Notes: a model not told the origin generated them from the letters alone. A DNA stretch of 64,000 nucleotides from Chitinophagaceae bacterium (GCA_004028765.1 SAIX01000111.1:1-64000), one strand, 5' to 3'; shown: positions 14,513 through 23,632, numbered from the stretch's first letter. Made by a program: numbers and translations.

Positions 14513-15796
14513 TCAGCCAAGTATCTTTTCCATCTGCATACTGCGCGAGCCTTTGATGAGTAAATAACAACCTGCGAAATGCTGCTGCAGGAACCATTCT
14601 CTTGCATTCGAAGAATTGTCGAGGAAAAGATAGGGGTGATGCGTTTTGGAAAAATCGCCACCCACCAATACCACTTTATGCCATTGGTATTGGCTGATAA
14701 GGTCAATGATCGCCTGGTGTTCCATAACACTGTCGCCCCCGAGTTCCATCATTCCCCCGAGCATCAGCACTTTTTGGTCTGCCTGCATTCTCGCAAAATT
14801 CTCTATCGCTACCCGCATACTGCTGGGATTGGCATTATAAGCATCGAGGATGATATGGTTGCCATCTTTTTCCAGCATCTGTGAACGGCTGTTCGATGGT
14901 GTGTATGATTCGATGGCATGAACGATCTTTTCTTCCGGAACGGAAAAATATTTTCCGATCTGTGCCGCTGCGAGGATGTTGGGAAGGTTATAATCGCCCA
15001 CAAGCTGCGAACGGATCTTGAGCGGTTCAGAAAACCCTTTTTGAATGTTAACAATGAGAAAAGGGTCGCTTGAAACAATGGTACCCTGTACATCACCCTC
15101 TGTTTGGCCATACCAAATAATATTTTTCACTGCCGCACTCATCGGTTTGAGGTAATCGTAATGCGCATACGCAAATACGGTTCCGTTATGGATTGCCAGG
15201 TAATCGTAGAGTTCCCCTTTTCCTTTTCGCACACCTTCCACACCGCCAAACCCTTCGAGATGGGCTTTGCCGCAGTTGGTAATGAGGCCATGCGTAGGTT
15301 CAGTATATATGCAATAGCCTGCAATTTCTTTCTGGTGATTGGCGCCCATTTCGATAACAGCCATCTGAGCATCTTTTTTTATGCTTAGTAACGTAAGCGG
15401 AACACCGATATGGTTATTGAGGTTGCCCTGCGTAGTGTATGTGGTATAGTGTGATGATAAAACCGCGTAAATCAGTTCCTTGCTCGTGGTTTTCCCGTTA
15501 CTGCCTGTAATGGCAAGAAAGGGGATATCGAATTGTTCCCTGTGAAATTTCGCCAATGCCTGCAGGCTGCTTAAAACATCTTCCACCCGCAATAAACGAG
15601 CATCGGATGGGTCCACGTCTTCATCCACCACCGCATAGGCAGCTCCCTCTTCCAATGCTTTTTTTGCAAAAAGATTGCCATTAAAATTGGGGCCTTTTAA
15701 TGCAAAAAAAATGTCGCCCTCCTTCAGCTTACGTGTATCTGTTTGTGCAGAAGGGAATTGCTGAAATAATTCGTAAAGTGCTGCAGTTGTAACCAT
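14513..15796 (-). CDS. murF: UDP-N-acetylmuramoyl-tripeptide--D-alanyl-D-alanine ligase
   Basis: Cytosolic ATP-dependent ligase that adds D-Ala-D-Ala to the UDP-MurNAc-tripeptide, the last soluble step of peptidoglycan precursor synthesis. The Mur ligase fold is complete: an N-terminal uridine-binding domain (TDTRKLKEGDIFFALKG), the P-loop ITGSNGKTTSKELI, the central motif VIEMGANHQKEIAGY and NCGKAHLEGFGG, and a C-terminal domain with ILDAYNANPSSM and LMLGGMMELGGDS. The ATG at 15796 is preferred because it starts a typical MurF N-terminus; a TTG five codons upstream is possible. A hairpin terminator at 15861-15890 separates it from gldJ upstream, so it may have its own promoter in that 150-nt gap. 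Confidence 0.95.
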   Translation of the reverse strand: MVTTAALYELFQQFPSAQTDTRKLKEGDIFFALKGPNFNGNLFAKKALEEGAAYAVVDEDVDPSDARLLRVEDVLSSLQALAKFHREQFDIPFLAITGSNGKTTSKELIYAVLSSHYTTYTTQGNLNNHIGVPLTLLSIKKDAQMAVIEMGANHQKEIAGYCIYTEPTHGLITNCGKAHLEGFGGVEGVRKGKGELYDYLAIHNGTVFAYAHYDYLKPMSAAVKNIIWYGQTEGDVQGTIVSSDPFLIVNIQKGFSEPLKIRSQLVGDYNLPNILAAAQIGKYFSVPEEKIVHAIESYTPSNSRSQMLEKDGNHIILDAYNANPSSMRVAIENFARMQADQKVLMLGGMMELGGDSVMEHQAIIDLISQYQWHKVVLVGGDFSKTHHPYLFLDNSSNAREWFLQQHFAGCYLLIKGSRSMQMEKILG

Positions 15797-15860
15797 CCCG
15801 ATTTTTTTCAAACTTATTTAATCATTCTTTTATTTCCTCTCGCGGGAAAAACCTGTTTAT

Positions 15861-15890
15861 AAAAAAACCACCCCTTGTTCAGGGATGGCT
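15861..15890 (-). terminator. Terminator between gldJ and murF
   Basis: On the minus strand AGCCATCCCT pairs with AGGGGTGGTT (one mismatch) around a GAACA loop and is followed by a run of T. It lies about 62 nt after the gldJ stop. It either ends gldJ transcripts or reduces read-through into murF. Confidence 0.75.
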
Positions 15891-15951
15891 CTTTTGCTGT
15901 AATTCTACCTTTTCCTTATATTTTCCTGAAAGAGCTTACACCCTTTCGTTA

Positions 15952-17517
15952 TTATCTTTTATTTCTTCTGGGCGGGAAGAAAGTCCCTGTTTGTGAACTT
16001 TTGGATGTGGACTCAGGCGAGCCATAATGGTTCATGGCACAACGGAAACCCAGATCGTTTGTGCTCAGGTCTTCTTCCAGGTAACGGCGGGTTCCGGGAC
16101 TGAGCCAATAGGCCCTATCGTTCCAGCTGCCCCCTTTGTACACTCTCGACTTATCAGAGATCAATGTGGTTACACCATATCCGTAAAACACGTTGCTGGT
16201 TGAATCTCCATCGAGATAATTTATGGCATAGGATTTCTGGTAATTGCGGCGGCTGCGCAGGGCAGAATCTGATTCAGGTACCATTTTGATGCGGCCTTTA
16301 TCATCGCGCAGGTTACCCGCACCACCTGTCATATCCACTTTCTTGAATTCGTTTCCGCGGAACGGGTTGAAATCATCTTTCCCATCATTCGTGATAGGGC
16401 GGTATACATCCATTACCCACTCGTTCACGTTTCCGCTCATATTGTACAGGCCAAAACCGTTCGGAATAAAGGAATTCACTTCGGCAGGGATGGCAGAATT
16501 ATCGTTCAAACCACCGGCAACACCCATGTTATCCCCGGCACCTCTTTTGAAGTTGGCGAGAAATGCCCCCTGGAAAGTACTTTTCTTGGTATAACGCAGG
16601 TTGTCAAAACCATCATTTTTCCAGGCGTAGATCTGTTTGTTGGCTACTACTTCTTCACCACGGTTTTTGCCTTTCTGCTTTTTCTGCGGGTTCTGATTGA
16701 TATACCCATAAGCGGCATATTCCCATTCCGCTTCTGTTGGCAGGCGGTAATCGCCGAATAGGATGCCATCTTCAAACTTTACCTGGGTACGGGGCCTTCC
16801 CTGGGCATCTTTTAAAGGATTGCTTTTTGAAGTGGCCGTTCGGCCAGGAGTAGCCTGGTACTCACCCATGATATAGGCCTTGCTGTTGAAGTTGTCCTGG
16901 CCTGCACCGTTCATCTCTTTTTTTACCTGGCTGCGGCTGTCGAGGTACCCTTTTTTCATGAGCTCAAGCTCATTTACACGGTCGGTACGCCAGATACAAA
17001 AATCGGTGGCCTGTTTCCAGCTAACACCTACAACGGGGTAATAATTGTAAGAAGGATGGCGGAAATAATACTCTACATAAGGCTCATTGAATGCGAGCTC
17101 ACTTCTCCAAACCAGCGTATCAGGTTTGGCCTGGTCAACCACCGAATCCATACCCGCCTGGCCAAAAACATTCTCGAGCCAGTAAAGGTATTCGCGGTAG
17201 TGTACGTTCGCAACTTCGGTTTTGTCGATAAAGAAAGAGTTTACCGTGATGCGGCGGGGAATATTGTTCCAATCGCTCATCACATCCTCTTGTGTAGCGC
17301 CCATGGTAAAGGTTCCGCCCTGAACAAATACCAGGCCGGGAGCAGTGTTGATATCCTTCGGCTTGGCTACGGAGAAATTACCCTGATCCTTATCGTTGTA
17401 ATTCCATCCGGTGGCGGTTGATTTCTCCTTCTTTTTGTGGAGCATGCTACAGGAAGCTACAGAGCCGGCCAATGCCAGCAGCAATACAAAATTCCTGGTT
17501 AATTTCAATACCTGCAT
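15952..17517 (-). CDS. gldJ: Gliding motility lipoprotein GldJ (FGE-sulfatase domain)
   Basis: Outer-membrane-associated lipoprotein of the type IX secretion/gliding machinery, 521 residues. A lipoprotein signal peptide ends at Cys23 (lipobox SVASC). The mature part is a formylglycine-generating-enzyme-like (SUMF1) domain: VFVQGGTFTMGATQEDV, VNSFFIDKTEVANVHYREYL, YRLPTEAEWEYAAYG, GNVNEWVMDVYRP, VYKGGSWNDRAYWLSPGTRR and LGFRCAMNH. GldJ and GldK both have this fold. The neighbourhood with murF downstream and porU/porV divergent next door, a set also linked in Flavobacterium to my knowledge, favours GldJ. In GldJ proteins the domain is structural rather than catalytic. Confidence 0.88.
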   Translation of the reverse strand: MQVLKLTRNFVLLLALAGSVASCSMLHKKKEKSTATGWNYNDKDQGNFSVAKPKDINTAPGLVFVQGGTFTMGATQEDVMSDWNNIPRRITVNSFFIDKTEVANVHYREYLYWLENVFGQAGMDSVVDQAKPDTLVWRSELAFNEPYVEYYFRHPSYNYYPVVGVSWKQATDFCIWRTDRVNELELMKKGYLDSRSQVKKEMNGAGQDNFNSKAYIMGEYQATPGRTATSKSNPLKDAQGRPRTQVKFEDGILFGDYRLPTEAEWEYAAYGYINQNPQKKQKGKNRGEEVVANKQIYAWKNDGFDNLRYTKKSTFQGAFLANFKRGAGDNMGVAGGLNDNSAIPAEVNSFIPNGFGLYNMSGNVNEWVMDVYRPITNDGKDDFNPFRGNEFKKVDMTGGAGNLRDDKGRIKMVPESDSALRSRRNYQKSYAINYLDGDSTSNVFYGYGVTTLISDKSRVYKGGSWNDRAYWLSPGTRRYLEEDLSTNDLGFRCAMNHYGSPESTSKSSQTGTFFPPRRNKR

Positions 17518-17704
17518 TGTCGATAGATTGATTGTGATGTAGCTATCTAATCAAATGAGATGGTTTGTGCTGATGCGAATATATAGTTTTTCTTTTAAAA
17601 CGATCCTCAATTACAGGCGGTTGCCTGTTAGCAAAAGCCTAATTTTAAGAAGGATTCTGTGACGGGAACATCTGCTGCCTGACTATCTTTACGATCTTTC
17701 GGAT
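17518..17704. promoter_or_regulatory. Divergent promoter region gldJ / porU
   Basis: The 187 nt between the divergent T9SS genes must contain both promoters. A hairpin ACAGGC-GGTT-GCCTGT lies at 17613-17628. No exact TAnnTTTG box with matching -33 was found; TATCTTTA about 25 nt before porU is one mismatch away. Confidence 0.4.
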
Positions 17705-20700
17705 ATGTTCAAACCTTGTGTCGTTTTTTTGCTGGTCCTGGGGTCATGGTTTGGCTCAGTTCCTGTAAAGGCCCAACGGGTATATGCCCCGCATTCTGTG
17801 CTGGCCACGGGTAACTGGTATAAAATCGGCATCCGGCAGGAAGGCGTTTATAAAGTGGACCTTTACCTGCTTGCCTCGCTGGGGATATCAGCCAATAATC
17901 TTTCTTCTGCTTCCATCCGTCTCTATGGCAATGGCGGCGCTATGCTGGATGAAAACAACGCTGTTCCGCGCCCCGATGATCTCGTGGAAAACCCTGTTGA
18001 AATGATGGATGGGGGAGATGGGATCTTTAACGGGAGTGATTATTTTCTTTTTTATGCCCCCGGCCCGCACCGCTGGCTGAAGGACAGCCTGAACCAGTCT
18101 TTTCACCACCAGAAAAACCGCTACACCGATACTGTTTACTACTATCTCACCATTGCCGGAACAGGAAAACGCATTGCGCAGCAAGCACCTGCTGCAGCGG
18201 CAACCGTTACTGTGAATAGTTTTTCGGAAAGATATTTTTATGAAAATGACTTGGTAAACCTTCTCAACAGCGGTAAAGAATGGTATGGGGAAGAATTCAA
18301 TGGCAATCTCGGTGGCAGCCTGAACCGGAATTTCCCGGTGGATATGAGTGGTTGGCAAACCAATGCAACGGTCGCATTCACGGCGGATATTGCAGGCAGA
18401 ACTGTGGGGGCAGCGAGTAATTTTTCATTCTCGCTGAACGGACAGCCGGCAGGGAATATCCCTGTTCCTTCTGTTTCCGGGTATTTCCTGGATGCCTATG
18501 CAGTTGCCGGTACAAAGCAGTTCAATCTTACATTGTCATCATTAAATGGAGGCGTTGGTATCAGTTTTCAGCCGGGTATTACCGGTGCACAGGGCTGGCT
18601 GAACGCGTTTGAATTACAGGGCCGAAAAAACCTGTCATTGAATGGGGCGAACCAGTTAAGTTTTCGCGACTGGCCATCGGTTTCCAATGGGGCAGTGGCC
18701 TCTTTTTCATTAGGAAACGGAGGAAGCAATCCGGCGGTATGGGAAGTTACCGATCCCCTGCAGCCGGTGAAAATGAGTGTGGCTTCCAATGCAGCCCAAA
18801 CAGTTTTCCGGAATGATGCAGGCAGGCTCAGGGAATATATCGCTTTTACCAACCCGCTCACGCCATTTGCTGCGGGAAAAGTAAATAACCAGGATCTCCA
18901 TGGAAACGGTACAGCCGATTTCCTGGTCATCACCCATACCAGCCTGTTATCCGAAGCGCAAAGGCTGGCACAGTTTCATATACAAAGAGATGGTTACCGG
19001 ACGGTAGTGGTTACGGTTGACCAGGTATACAATGAATTTTCCGGTGGTGTTCCCGATCCGGTGGCACTGCGCGATTTTGTAAAAATGTTTTACGACCGCG
19101 GCGGCAATACCAACCGACCGAAATTTTTATTGCTGATGGGGTCCGCTTCTTACGATTACCGGAACCGGGTGACGAACAATACCAACCTTGTGCCCGGCTA
19201 TGAAAGCGTTAACTCGCTCGATCCGCTGACCACGCTTACTTCGGATGATTTTTTCGGGTTACTGGATGATACGGATGATATCAATGCCAATGACCCTAAG
19301 AGCAATATTGATATCGGCATTGGCCGCATCCCTGCCAGGAATCCCGAAGAAGCAAAAGGGATGGTGGATAAGATTATCCGCTATCATGCCAGCACTTCAC
19401 TGGGCGATTGGCGCAATCAATCCATTTACCTTGCCGATGACCAGGACCAGAACCTGCACCTCGATGATGCGGAACTGATTTCAGCAGATGCATTGGCTGC
19501 GGATCCCGTCATCAACCAGCAAAAAATTTATCTCGATGCCTACCCGGTTGTAAGCAGCAGTGCGGGTGCAAGATACCCTGCAGTGAATGATGCGATCGTT
19601 AGCCGGATTTTTAACGGGGCACTTTTTTTTAATTACAGCGGCCATGGCAGTTATCAACGTTTGGCAGATGAAGCCGTATTAACACAGCAGGAGCTGAACC
19701 GCTTTAATAACCCCGATAAACTGCCGCTTTTTATTACAGCCAGTTGCGATTTTGCGCCTCATGATGATCCTTCCAAAAACTCGCTGGGACAGGGGGCATT
19801 GATGGGCACGGCAAATGGTGCGATTGCATTGCTCACCACTACAAGACTTGTATTTGCATACAGTAACCGGGTGATCAACGATAATTATCTGAAGATAGCC
19901 CTGCAACCCGCTGCCGGCGGGCGTTATCTCAGTTTGGGAGAATCGGTGCAGCAGGCAAAAAATTATACCTCTCTCAGTTCGGGCGATATCCTCAACAACA
20001 GGAAGTTTACATTACTGGGCGATCCCGCCATGCGCCTCGGTTTCCCCGAATGGAAACTGCAACTGACAGCGGTGAACGGCAATCCCATCAGCGGGAATGA
20101 CACACTGAAGCCTCTGCAGAAATATACACTTGCCGGTATCGTAACAGATGCAACCGGTAATTTTCAAAACAGCTTCAATGGTGTATTGCAGGCAACCGTA
20201 TACGATAAACCACAACCCTTAAAAACACTCGGAAATGATCCTGCCAGTATTGTAACCACTTTTTACCAGCAGGGGGGGATCTTATACAAAGGAACGGTAA
20301 CGGTAGAGAACGGAAAATTCAGTATCAGTTTTATCATGCCCAAAGACGTGAGTTACCAGGCCGGCAGGGCAAGGATCAGCCTCTATGCGCAGAATGGCAG
20401 CAAAGATGCGGCGGGAGCGGACCAATCGTTTTATGCAGGCGGAACGCCAACCGCGCCGGTTGCGGATGATGCCGGCCCGGTGATCAATCCCTACCTCAAT
20501 GATGACCAGTTCCGCAATGGGGGCATCACCAATGAAAACCCAGTGCTCCTGGTAAAACTGGCCGATTCATCGGGCATCAGCACTTCCGGGAACGGGATCG
20601 GTCATGATATCACGGCCATCATCGATGGCAATGAAAAAAACATACTCGTGCTGAACGATTACTATACGGCGGATACCAATAGCTACCAGCGGGGGAAAGT

Positions 20701-21121
20701 GGTATACCAGCTTCCGGTTTTATCCGAAGGCAAACATACGATCCGTATCAAAGCATGGGACGTGGCCAATCACTCCGGCGAAGCCACGCTCGATTTTGAA
20801 GTGGTAAAACAAAGCAGGCCTGTATTGGGCAGGGTGTACAACTATCCCAACCCCTTCAGTAATACGACCACGTTCTCGATCGAACACAACCAGCCCAATA
20901 CGGATCTGTCAGTAACCATCCGGATTTATAGTATCTCCGGCGCACTGGTAAAAGAGATCCGGCAGGTTTTGCATACCGGAGGCACCCGCAATTGCCAGAT
21001 CACCTGGGATGGGGATAACCAGGCTGGTGCAAAACTCCAAAAAGGTATATATATTTACAAAGTGATCATTACCGCCGGAGCCGTAACAAATGAGAGTAGC
21101 CGGCAATTATTGCTTTTCTAA
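17705..21121 (+). CDS. porU: Type IX secretion system sortase PorU (peptidase family C25)
   Basis: Surface-exposed cysteine protease/transpeptidase of 1138 residues that removes the C-terminal signal of T9SS cargo and helps attach cargo to the cell surface. A signal peptide (about 1-24) and a long N-terminal region come first. The gingipain-like C25 domain covers about 400-770, with the dyad visible as His647 (NYSGHGSYQ) and Cys681 (ITASCDFAPHDDPS). The C-terminal part ends with an Ig-like CTD module (NYPNPFSNTTTFSIEH ... KGIYIYKVII). In PorU proteins this CTD is retained rather than cleaved. porV follows in the same direction. The gingipains themselves are ruled out by context and the PorU-type N-terminus. 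Confidence 0.93.
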   Translation: MFKPCVVFLLVLGSWFGSVPVKAQRVYAPHSVLATGNWYKIGIRQEGVYKVDLYLLASLGISANNLSSASIRLYGNGGAMLDENNAVPRPDDLVENPVEMMDGGDGIFNGSDYFLFYAPGPHRWLKDSLNQSFHHQKNRYTDTVYYYLTIAGTGKRIAQQAPAAAATVTVNSFSERYFYENDLVNLLNSGKEWYGEEFNGNLGGSLNRNFPVDMSGWQTNATVAFTADIAGRTVGAASNFSFSLNGQPAGNIPVPSVSGYFLDAYAVAGTKQFNLTLSSLNGGVGISFQPGITGAQGWLNAFELQGRKNLSLNGANQLSFRDWPSVSNGAVASFSLGNGGSNPAVWEVTDPLQPVKMSVASNAAQTVFRNDAGRLREYIAFTNPLTPFAAGKVNNQDLHGNGTADFLVITHTSLLSEAQRLAQFHIQRDGYRTVVVTVDQVYNEFSGGVPDPVALRDFVKMFYDRGGNTNRPKFLLLMGSASYDYRNRVTNNTNLVPGYESVNSLDPLTTLTSDDFFGLLDDTDDINANDPKSNIDIGIGRIPARNPEEAKGMVDKIIRYHASTSLGDWRNQSIYLADDQDQNLHLDDAELISADALAADPVINQQKIYLDAYPVVSSSAGARYPAVNDAIVSRIFNGALFFNYSGHGSYQRLADEAVLTQQELNRFNNPDKLPLFITASCDFAPHDDPSKNSLGQGALMGTANGAIALLTTTRLVFAYSNRVINDNYLKIALQPAAGGRYLSLGESVQQAKNYTSLSSGDILNNRKFTLLGDPAMRLGFPEWKLQLTAVNGNPISGNDTLKPLQKYTLAGIVTDATGNFQNSFNGVLQATVYDKPQPLKTLGNDPASIVTTFYQQGGILYKGTVTVENGKFSISFIMPKDVSYQAGRARISLYAQNGSKDAAGADQSFYAGGTPTAPVADDAGPVINPYLNDDQFRNGGITNENPVLLVKLADSSGISTSGNGIGHDITAIIDGNEKNILVLNDYYTADTNSYQRGKVVYQLPVLSEGKHTIRIKAWDVANHSGEATLDFEVVKQSRPVLGRVYNYPNPFSNTTTFSIEHNQPNTDLSVTIRIYSISGALVKEIRQVLHTGGTRNCQITWDGDNQAGAKLQKGIYIYKVIITAGAVTNESSRQLLLF

Positions 21122-21356
21122 ACCAGTCTGAATGGCCTGATGTTTACTTCACTTTAGCCTGTTTTCCGGGCATATTTATTGAATGATTGGGTGTGCCGGT
21201 ATAGAGAATCTTTTTTTAACCGGCAAGCGGATGGCGACAAAAATTGCTCTATGCTGTAACCCTGTTGTTCTTAAATAAACGGTCAGGCAGGATATGCCGT
21301 TCGGTGCGCCTACTGCGTTCCCTCGGTTTTTAGTAACAGAAATCAAAACCAGTTTG
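21122..21356. other. Spacer between porU and porV
   Basis: 235 nt without a credible gene. It contains a long-loop inverted repeat GCCGGT ... ACCGGC (about 21200-21231) but no clear terminator. A separate porV promoter may lie here; no exact consensus box was found. Confidence 0.4.
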
Positions 21357-22508
21357 ATGAACCCGATCGCAAAGAAAATCTCGAGTACCATTTATGCGTC
21401 TCTTTTTTCCGTTTTGATATTGCATGCGCAAACCGATTCGCTGAATATTGTTTCTACGGCTGTGCCGTTTTTGCGCATATCTCCCGATGCCAGGGCAGGC
21501 GGTATGGGTGATCTTGCCATTGCCACTTCCCCGGATGCCAATGCGCCATTCTGGAATCTTGCCAAAGTTCCGTTTGCCAAAAAACGGTCTGCTATTGCGG
21601 TGAACTATACGCCATGGCTTAAAGACCTTGGTCTGACCGACGTTTATCTTGCCAGCCTGGCGGCTTATCACAAACTCGATGACCAGCAGGCAATTTCCAC
21701 TGCGCTTCGTTTTTTCAGTCTCGGAAATATTCAATTGACCGATTATTCAGGCAATATCCTCAACACCGTAAAACCCAGTGAATTTTGTATTGATGCGGGT
21801 TATTCAAGGGTATTGAATGAAAAAATGAGTATCGGTGTGGCATTGCGCTATATCAATTCAAGACTGGTGGTGGGCGATGTGGGAACCGGTGTGGTATATA
21901 AAGCGGGCAATGCAGTGGCAGGAGATATTTCTTTGTTTTATCATGGGCAGGGAGAAGACGGACAGGGGTTGAATTGGGGTGTGGTATTGTCCAACCTCGG
22001 AAGCAAGATCGGGTATACGAATGATTCGCGTAACAAGGATTTTATTCCTGCAAATCTGGGACTGGGTGTTTCTTATACCACGGCAATGAATGAGAGCAAT
22101 AAGGTCACGTTCGGACTTGATATCAATAAACTGCTGGTACCATCAGCGCCTGTTTCAACAGGAAATTATTCTGTGGATTCTGCCAAGCTTGCAGATTACC
22201 GATCAAGCAGTGTGGTATCCAGCTGGTTTAAATCTTTCAGTGATGGAACCAACCAGTTAACTTCTCTCCAGGCATCGCTGGGTGCTGAGTATAATTATAA
22301 TGACCAGTTTTTTGTAAGGGCCGGTTATTTTTATGAGAATAAGAACCGCGGTAACCGTAAATTCTTTTCTGTAGGAGCCGGTTTTGCGATCGATCAGATA
22401 CAGGTGAATTTCTCCTACCTGGTTCCTTCCGGTAGCGGTGTAACCAGAAACCCGCTGTCAAATACACTCCGTTTCGGGATCGTGTTTAACCTGAATGGGA
22501 ATGAGTAA
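21357..22508 (+). CDS. porV: Type IX secretion system outer membrane protein PorV
   Basis: Outer-membrane beta-barrel of about 383 residues (LptO/PorV). It is the shuttle that brings T9SS cargo from the translocon to the PorU sortase complex. The signal peptide is MNPIAKKISSTIYASL..., ending near HAQ. The conserved mature N-terminus VSTAVPFLRISPDARAGGMG and ATSPDANAPFWNLAKVPF are family hallmarks. The barrel ends in RFGIVFNLNGNE. A longer frame exists from 21294, but only the ATG at 21357 gives a proper signal peptide. It follows porU after 235 nt. The same porU/porV linkage is known in Flavobacterium and supports the call. Confidence 0.93.
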   Translation: MNPIAKKISSTIYASLFSVLILHAQTDSLNIVSTAVPFLRISPDARAGGMGDLAIATSPDANAPFWNLAKVPFAKKRSAIAVNYTPWLKDLGLTDVYLASLAAYHKLDDQQAISTALRFFSLGNIQLTDYSGNILNTVKPSEFCIDAGYSRVLNEKMSIGVALRYINSRLVVGDVGTGVVYKAGNAVAGDISLFYHGQGEDGQGLNWGVVLSNLGSKIGYTNDSRNKDFIPANLGLGVSYTTAMNESNKVTFGLDINKLLVPSAPVSTGNYSVDSAKLADYRSSSVVSSWFKSFSDGTNQLTSLQASLGAEYNYNDQFFVRAGYFYENKNRGNRKFFSVGAGFAIDQIQVNFSYLVPSGSGVTRNPLSNTLRFGIVFNLNGNE

Positions 22509-22519
22509 TGTGTTGGATT

Positions 22520-22560
22520 TTGGCGATTGGTCTTTAGCGATTGGTCTTTAGTTTTTTGAC
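22520..22560. repeat. Repeat words GATTGGTCTTTAG before four-helix-bundle gene
   Basis: GCGATTGGTCTTTAG occurs twice in tandem (about 22522-22551), followed by TTTTTTGAC. Related words recur after the gene at 22955-22980 (GTTAGTCTTTGGTTGTTAG), and their complement resembles the CCAAAGA repeat at 23007-23106. Confidence 0.7.
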
Positions 22561-22588
22561 AGAAGGAATATCTTAAAATACTTTGGAT

Positions 22589-22936
22589 ATGCGTGATTTC
22601 AGAAAACTGGAAATATGGCAGCAATCATTGGGTTTCGCCAAAAAGATATACAGTACAACTGAAAACTTTCCTTCCCATGAAAAATATGGAATTACATCCC
22701 AGATGAACCGTTCTGCGGTATCTATCCCATCAAATATTGCCGAAGGGTGCAGCAGAAAAACAGCCAGCGAATTTTTACGGGTTCTCGAAATATCTCTAGG
22801 ATCTGCATTCGAATTGGAAACCCAAATTGAAATCTGTTTGCAGATTAATTATATTAACCAAAAGGAATATACTTCTTTAATAGAGGAATTACATATTTTA
22901 CAGAAACGAATCAATTTTTTGAGAAGCAGGATTTAG
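22589..22936 (+). CDS. Four helix bundle protein (23S rRNA IVS-encoded type, S23 family)
   Basis: About 115 residues, all alpha-helical. The family hallmarks are clear: RDFRKLEIWQQSLGFAKKIY, a segment reading FPSHEKYGITSQMNRSAVSI, and PSNIAEGCSRKTASEFLRVL. Members occur inside 23S rRNA intervening sequences and as stand-alone genes scattered in Bacteroidota genomes. Their function is unknown and they are thought to form oligomers. Here it stands alone between porV and ispF. Repeat words of the same family lie on both sides, which suggests it arrived as a small mobile or repeat-associated unit. The start ATG at 22589 is preferred over a TTG two codons upstream. Confidence 0.85.
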   Translation: MRDFRKLEIWQQSLGFAKKIYSTTENFPSHEKYGITSQMNRSAVSIPSNIAEGCSRKTASEFLRVLEISLGSAFELETQIEICLQINYINQKEYTSLIEELHILQKRINFLRSRI

Positions 22937-22987
22937 GGAAATTAGTTATCAAGCTGTTAGTCTTTGGTTGTTAGTTTTTTATGTAAA

Positions 22988-23008
22988 GGTTGATCCGAAG
23001 GATCAACC
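22988..23008. repeat. Perfect 9-bp hairpin at the edge of the tandem repeat
   Basis: GGTTGATCC and its complement GGATCAACC are separated by GAA. The right arm merges into the CCAAAGA tandem tract. Confidence 0.75.
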
Positions 23009-23106
23009 AAAGACCAAAGACCAAAGACCAAAGACCAAAGACCAAAGACCAAAGACCAAAGACCAAAGACCAAAGACCAAAGACCAAAGACCAAAGACCA
23101 AAGACC
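23007..23106. repeat. 7-nt tandem repeat (CCAAAGA) about 14 copies, abutting ispF start
   Basis: A perfect head-to-tail array of the heptamer CCAAAGA, 100 nt long, ending one base before the ispF ATG. No stop codon arises in any of the six frames of the repeat. Such tracts can change length by slipped-strand mispairing. Confidence 0.95.
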
Positions 23107-23589
23107 ATGAACCTCCGAATAGGCTACGGAATCGATTTCCACCAGTTAGTATCCGGCCGCGACCTTTTTATCGGCGGCGTAAAGATCCCGCATGATATGG
23201 GAGCACTCGGCCACAGCGATGCAGACGTATTGCTGCATGCCATTTGTGATGCTTTACTGGGTGCAGCATGCCTGGGCGATATTGGGGTGCACTTCCCGGA
23301 TACTTCCAATGAGTTTAAGGATATCGACAGCAAAATATTGCTTGCAAAAACCCATGAGCTGATCAAAGAGGAGGGGTATCGCATTGCAAATATCGATTCA
23401 ACACTTTGTCTTGAAGCCCCCAAGATCAAACCTTATGTTCCGCTGATGCAGGAGGTGATCGCAGAAATACTTTCTCTGTCTGTCAAAGATGTTTCCATCA
23501 AAGCCACAACAACCGAAAAAATGGGTTTTGTGGGGCGCAAGGAAGGGCTGGTGGCACATGCGGTTTGTTTGCTAATATCGAATGATTGA
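23107..23589 (+). CDS. ispF: 2-C-methyl-D-erythritol 2,4-cyclodiphosphate synthase
   Basis: Cytosolic enzyme of the MEP isoprenoid pathway that cyclises CDP-methylerythritol 2-phosphate with release of CMP. At 160 residues it is full length and complete: [20 protein letters not shown] with the zinc ligands Asp and His, [20 protein letters not shown] with the third ligand, [11 protein letters not shown], and the C-terminal [19 protein letters not shown]. The ATG at 23107 gives the standard N-terminus. The upstream heptamer array happens to be open in the same frame and could add a Lys/Gln/Pro-rich extension if a start further upstream were used. The next gene, an ABC exporter, starts 43 nt downstream. 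Confidence 0.95.
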   Translation: MNLRIGYGIDFHQLVSGRDLFIGGVKIPHDMGALGHSDADVLLHAICDALLGAACLGDIGVHFPDTSNEFKDIDSKILLAKTHELIKEEGYRIANIDSTLCLEAPKIKPYVPLMQEVIAEILSLSVKDVSIKATTTEKMGFVGRKEGLVAHAVCLLISND

Positions 23590-23632
23590 TCGCGTGTAAA
23601 GCAACCCTGCAGCTTTGTTACACGATATTGAT

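Noticed and set aside
15952-17517. Assignment as an active sulfatase-modifying enzyme
   Set aside because: Lipoprotein signal and T9SS neighbours identify GldJ; no sulfatase is nearby.
23007-23106. CRISPR-like array
   Set aside because: Units are 7 nt and contiguous, without spacers, and no cas genes are nearby.
22957-23195. Open frames through the heptamer array on both strands
   Set aside because: They exist only because the 7-nt unit contains no stop codon; the peptides are pure heptad repeats (FGLWSLV or QRPKTKD type).
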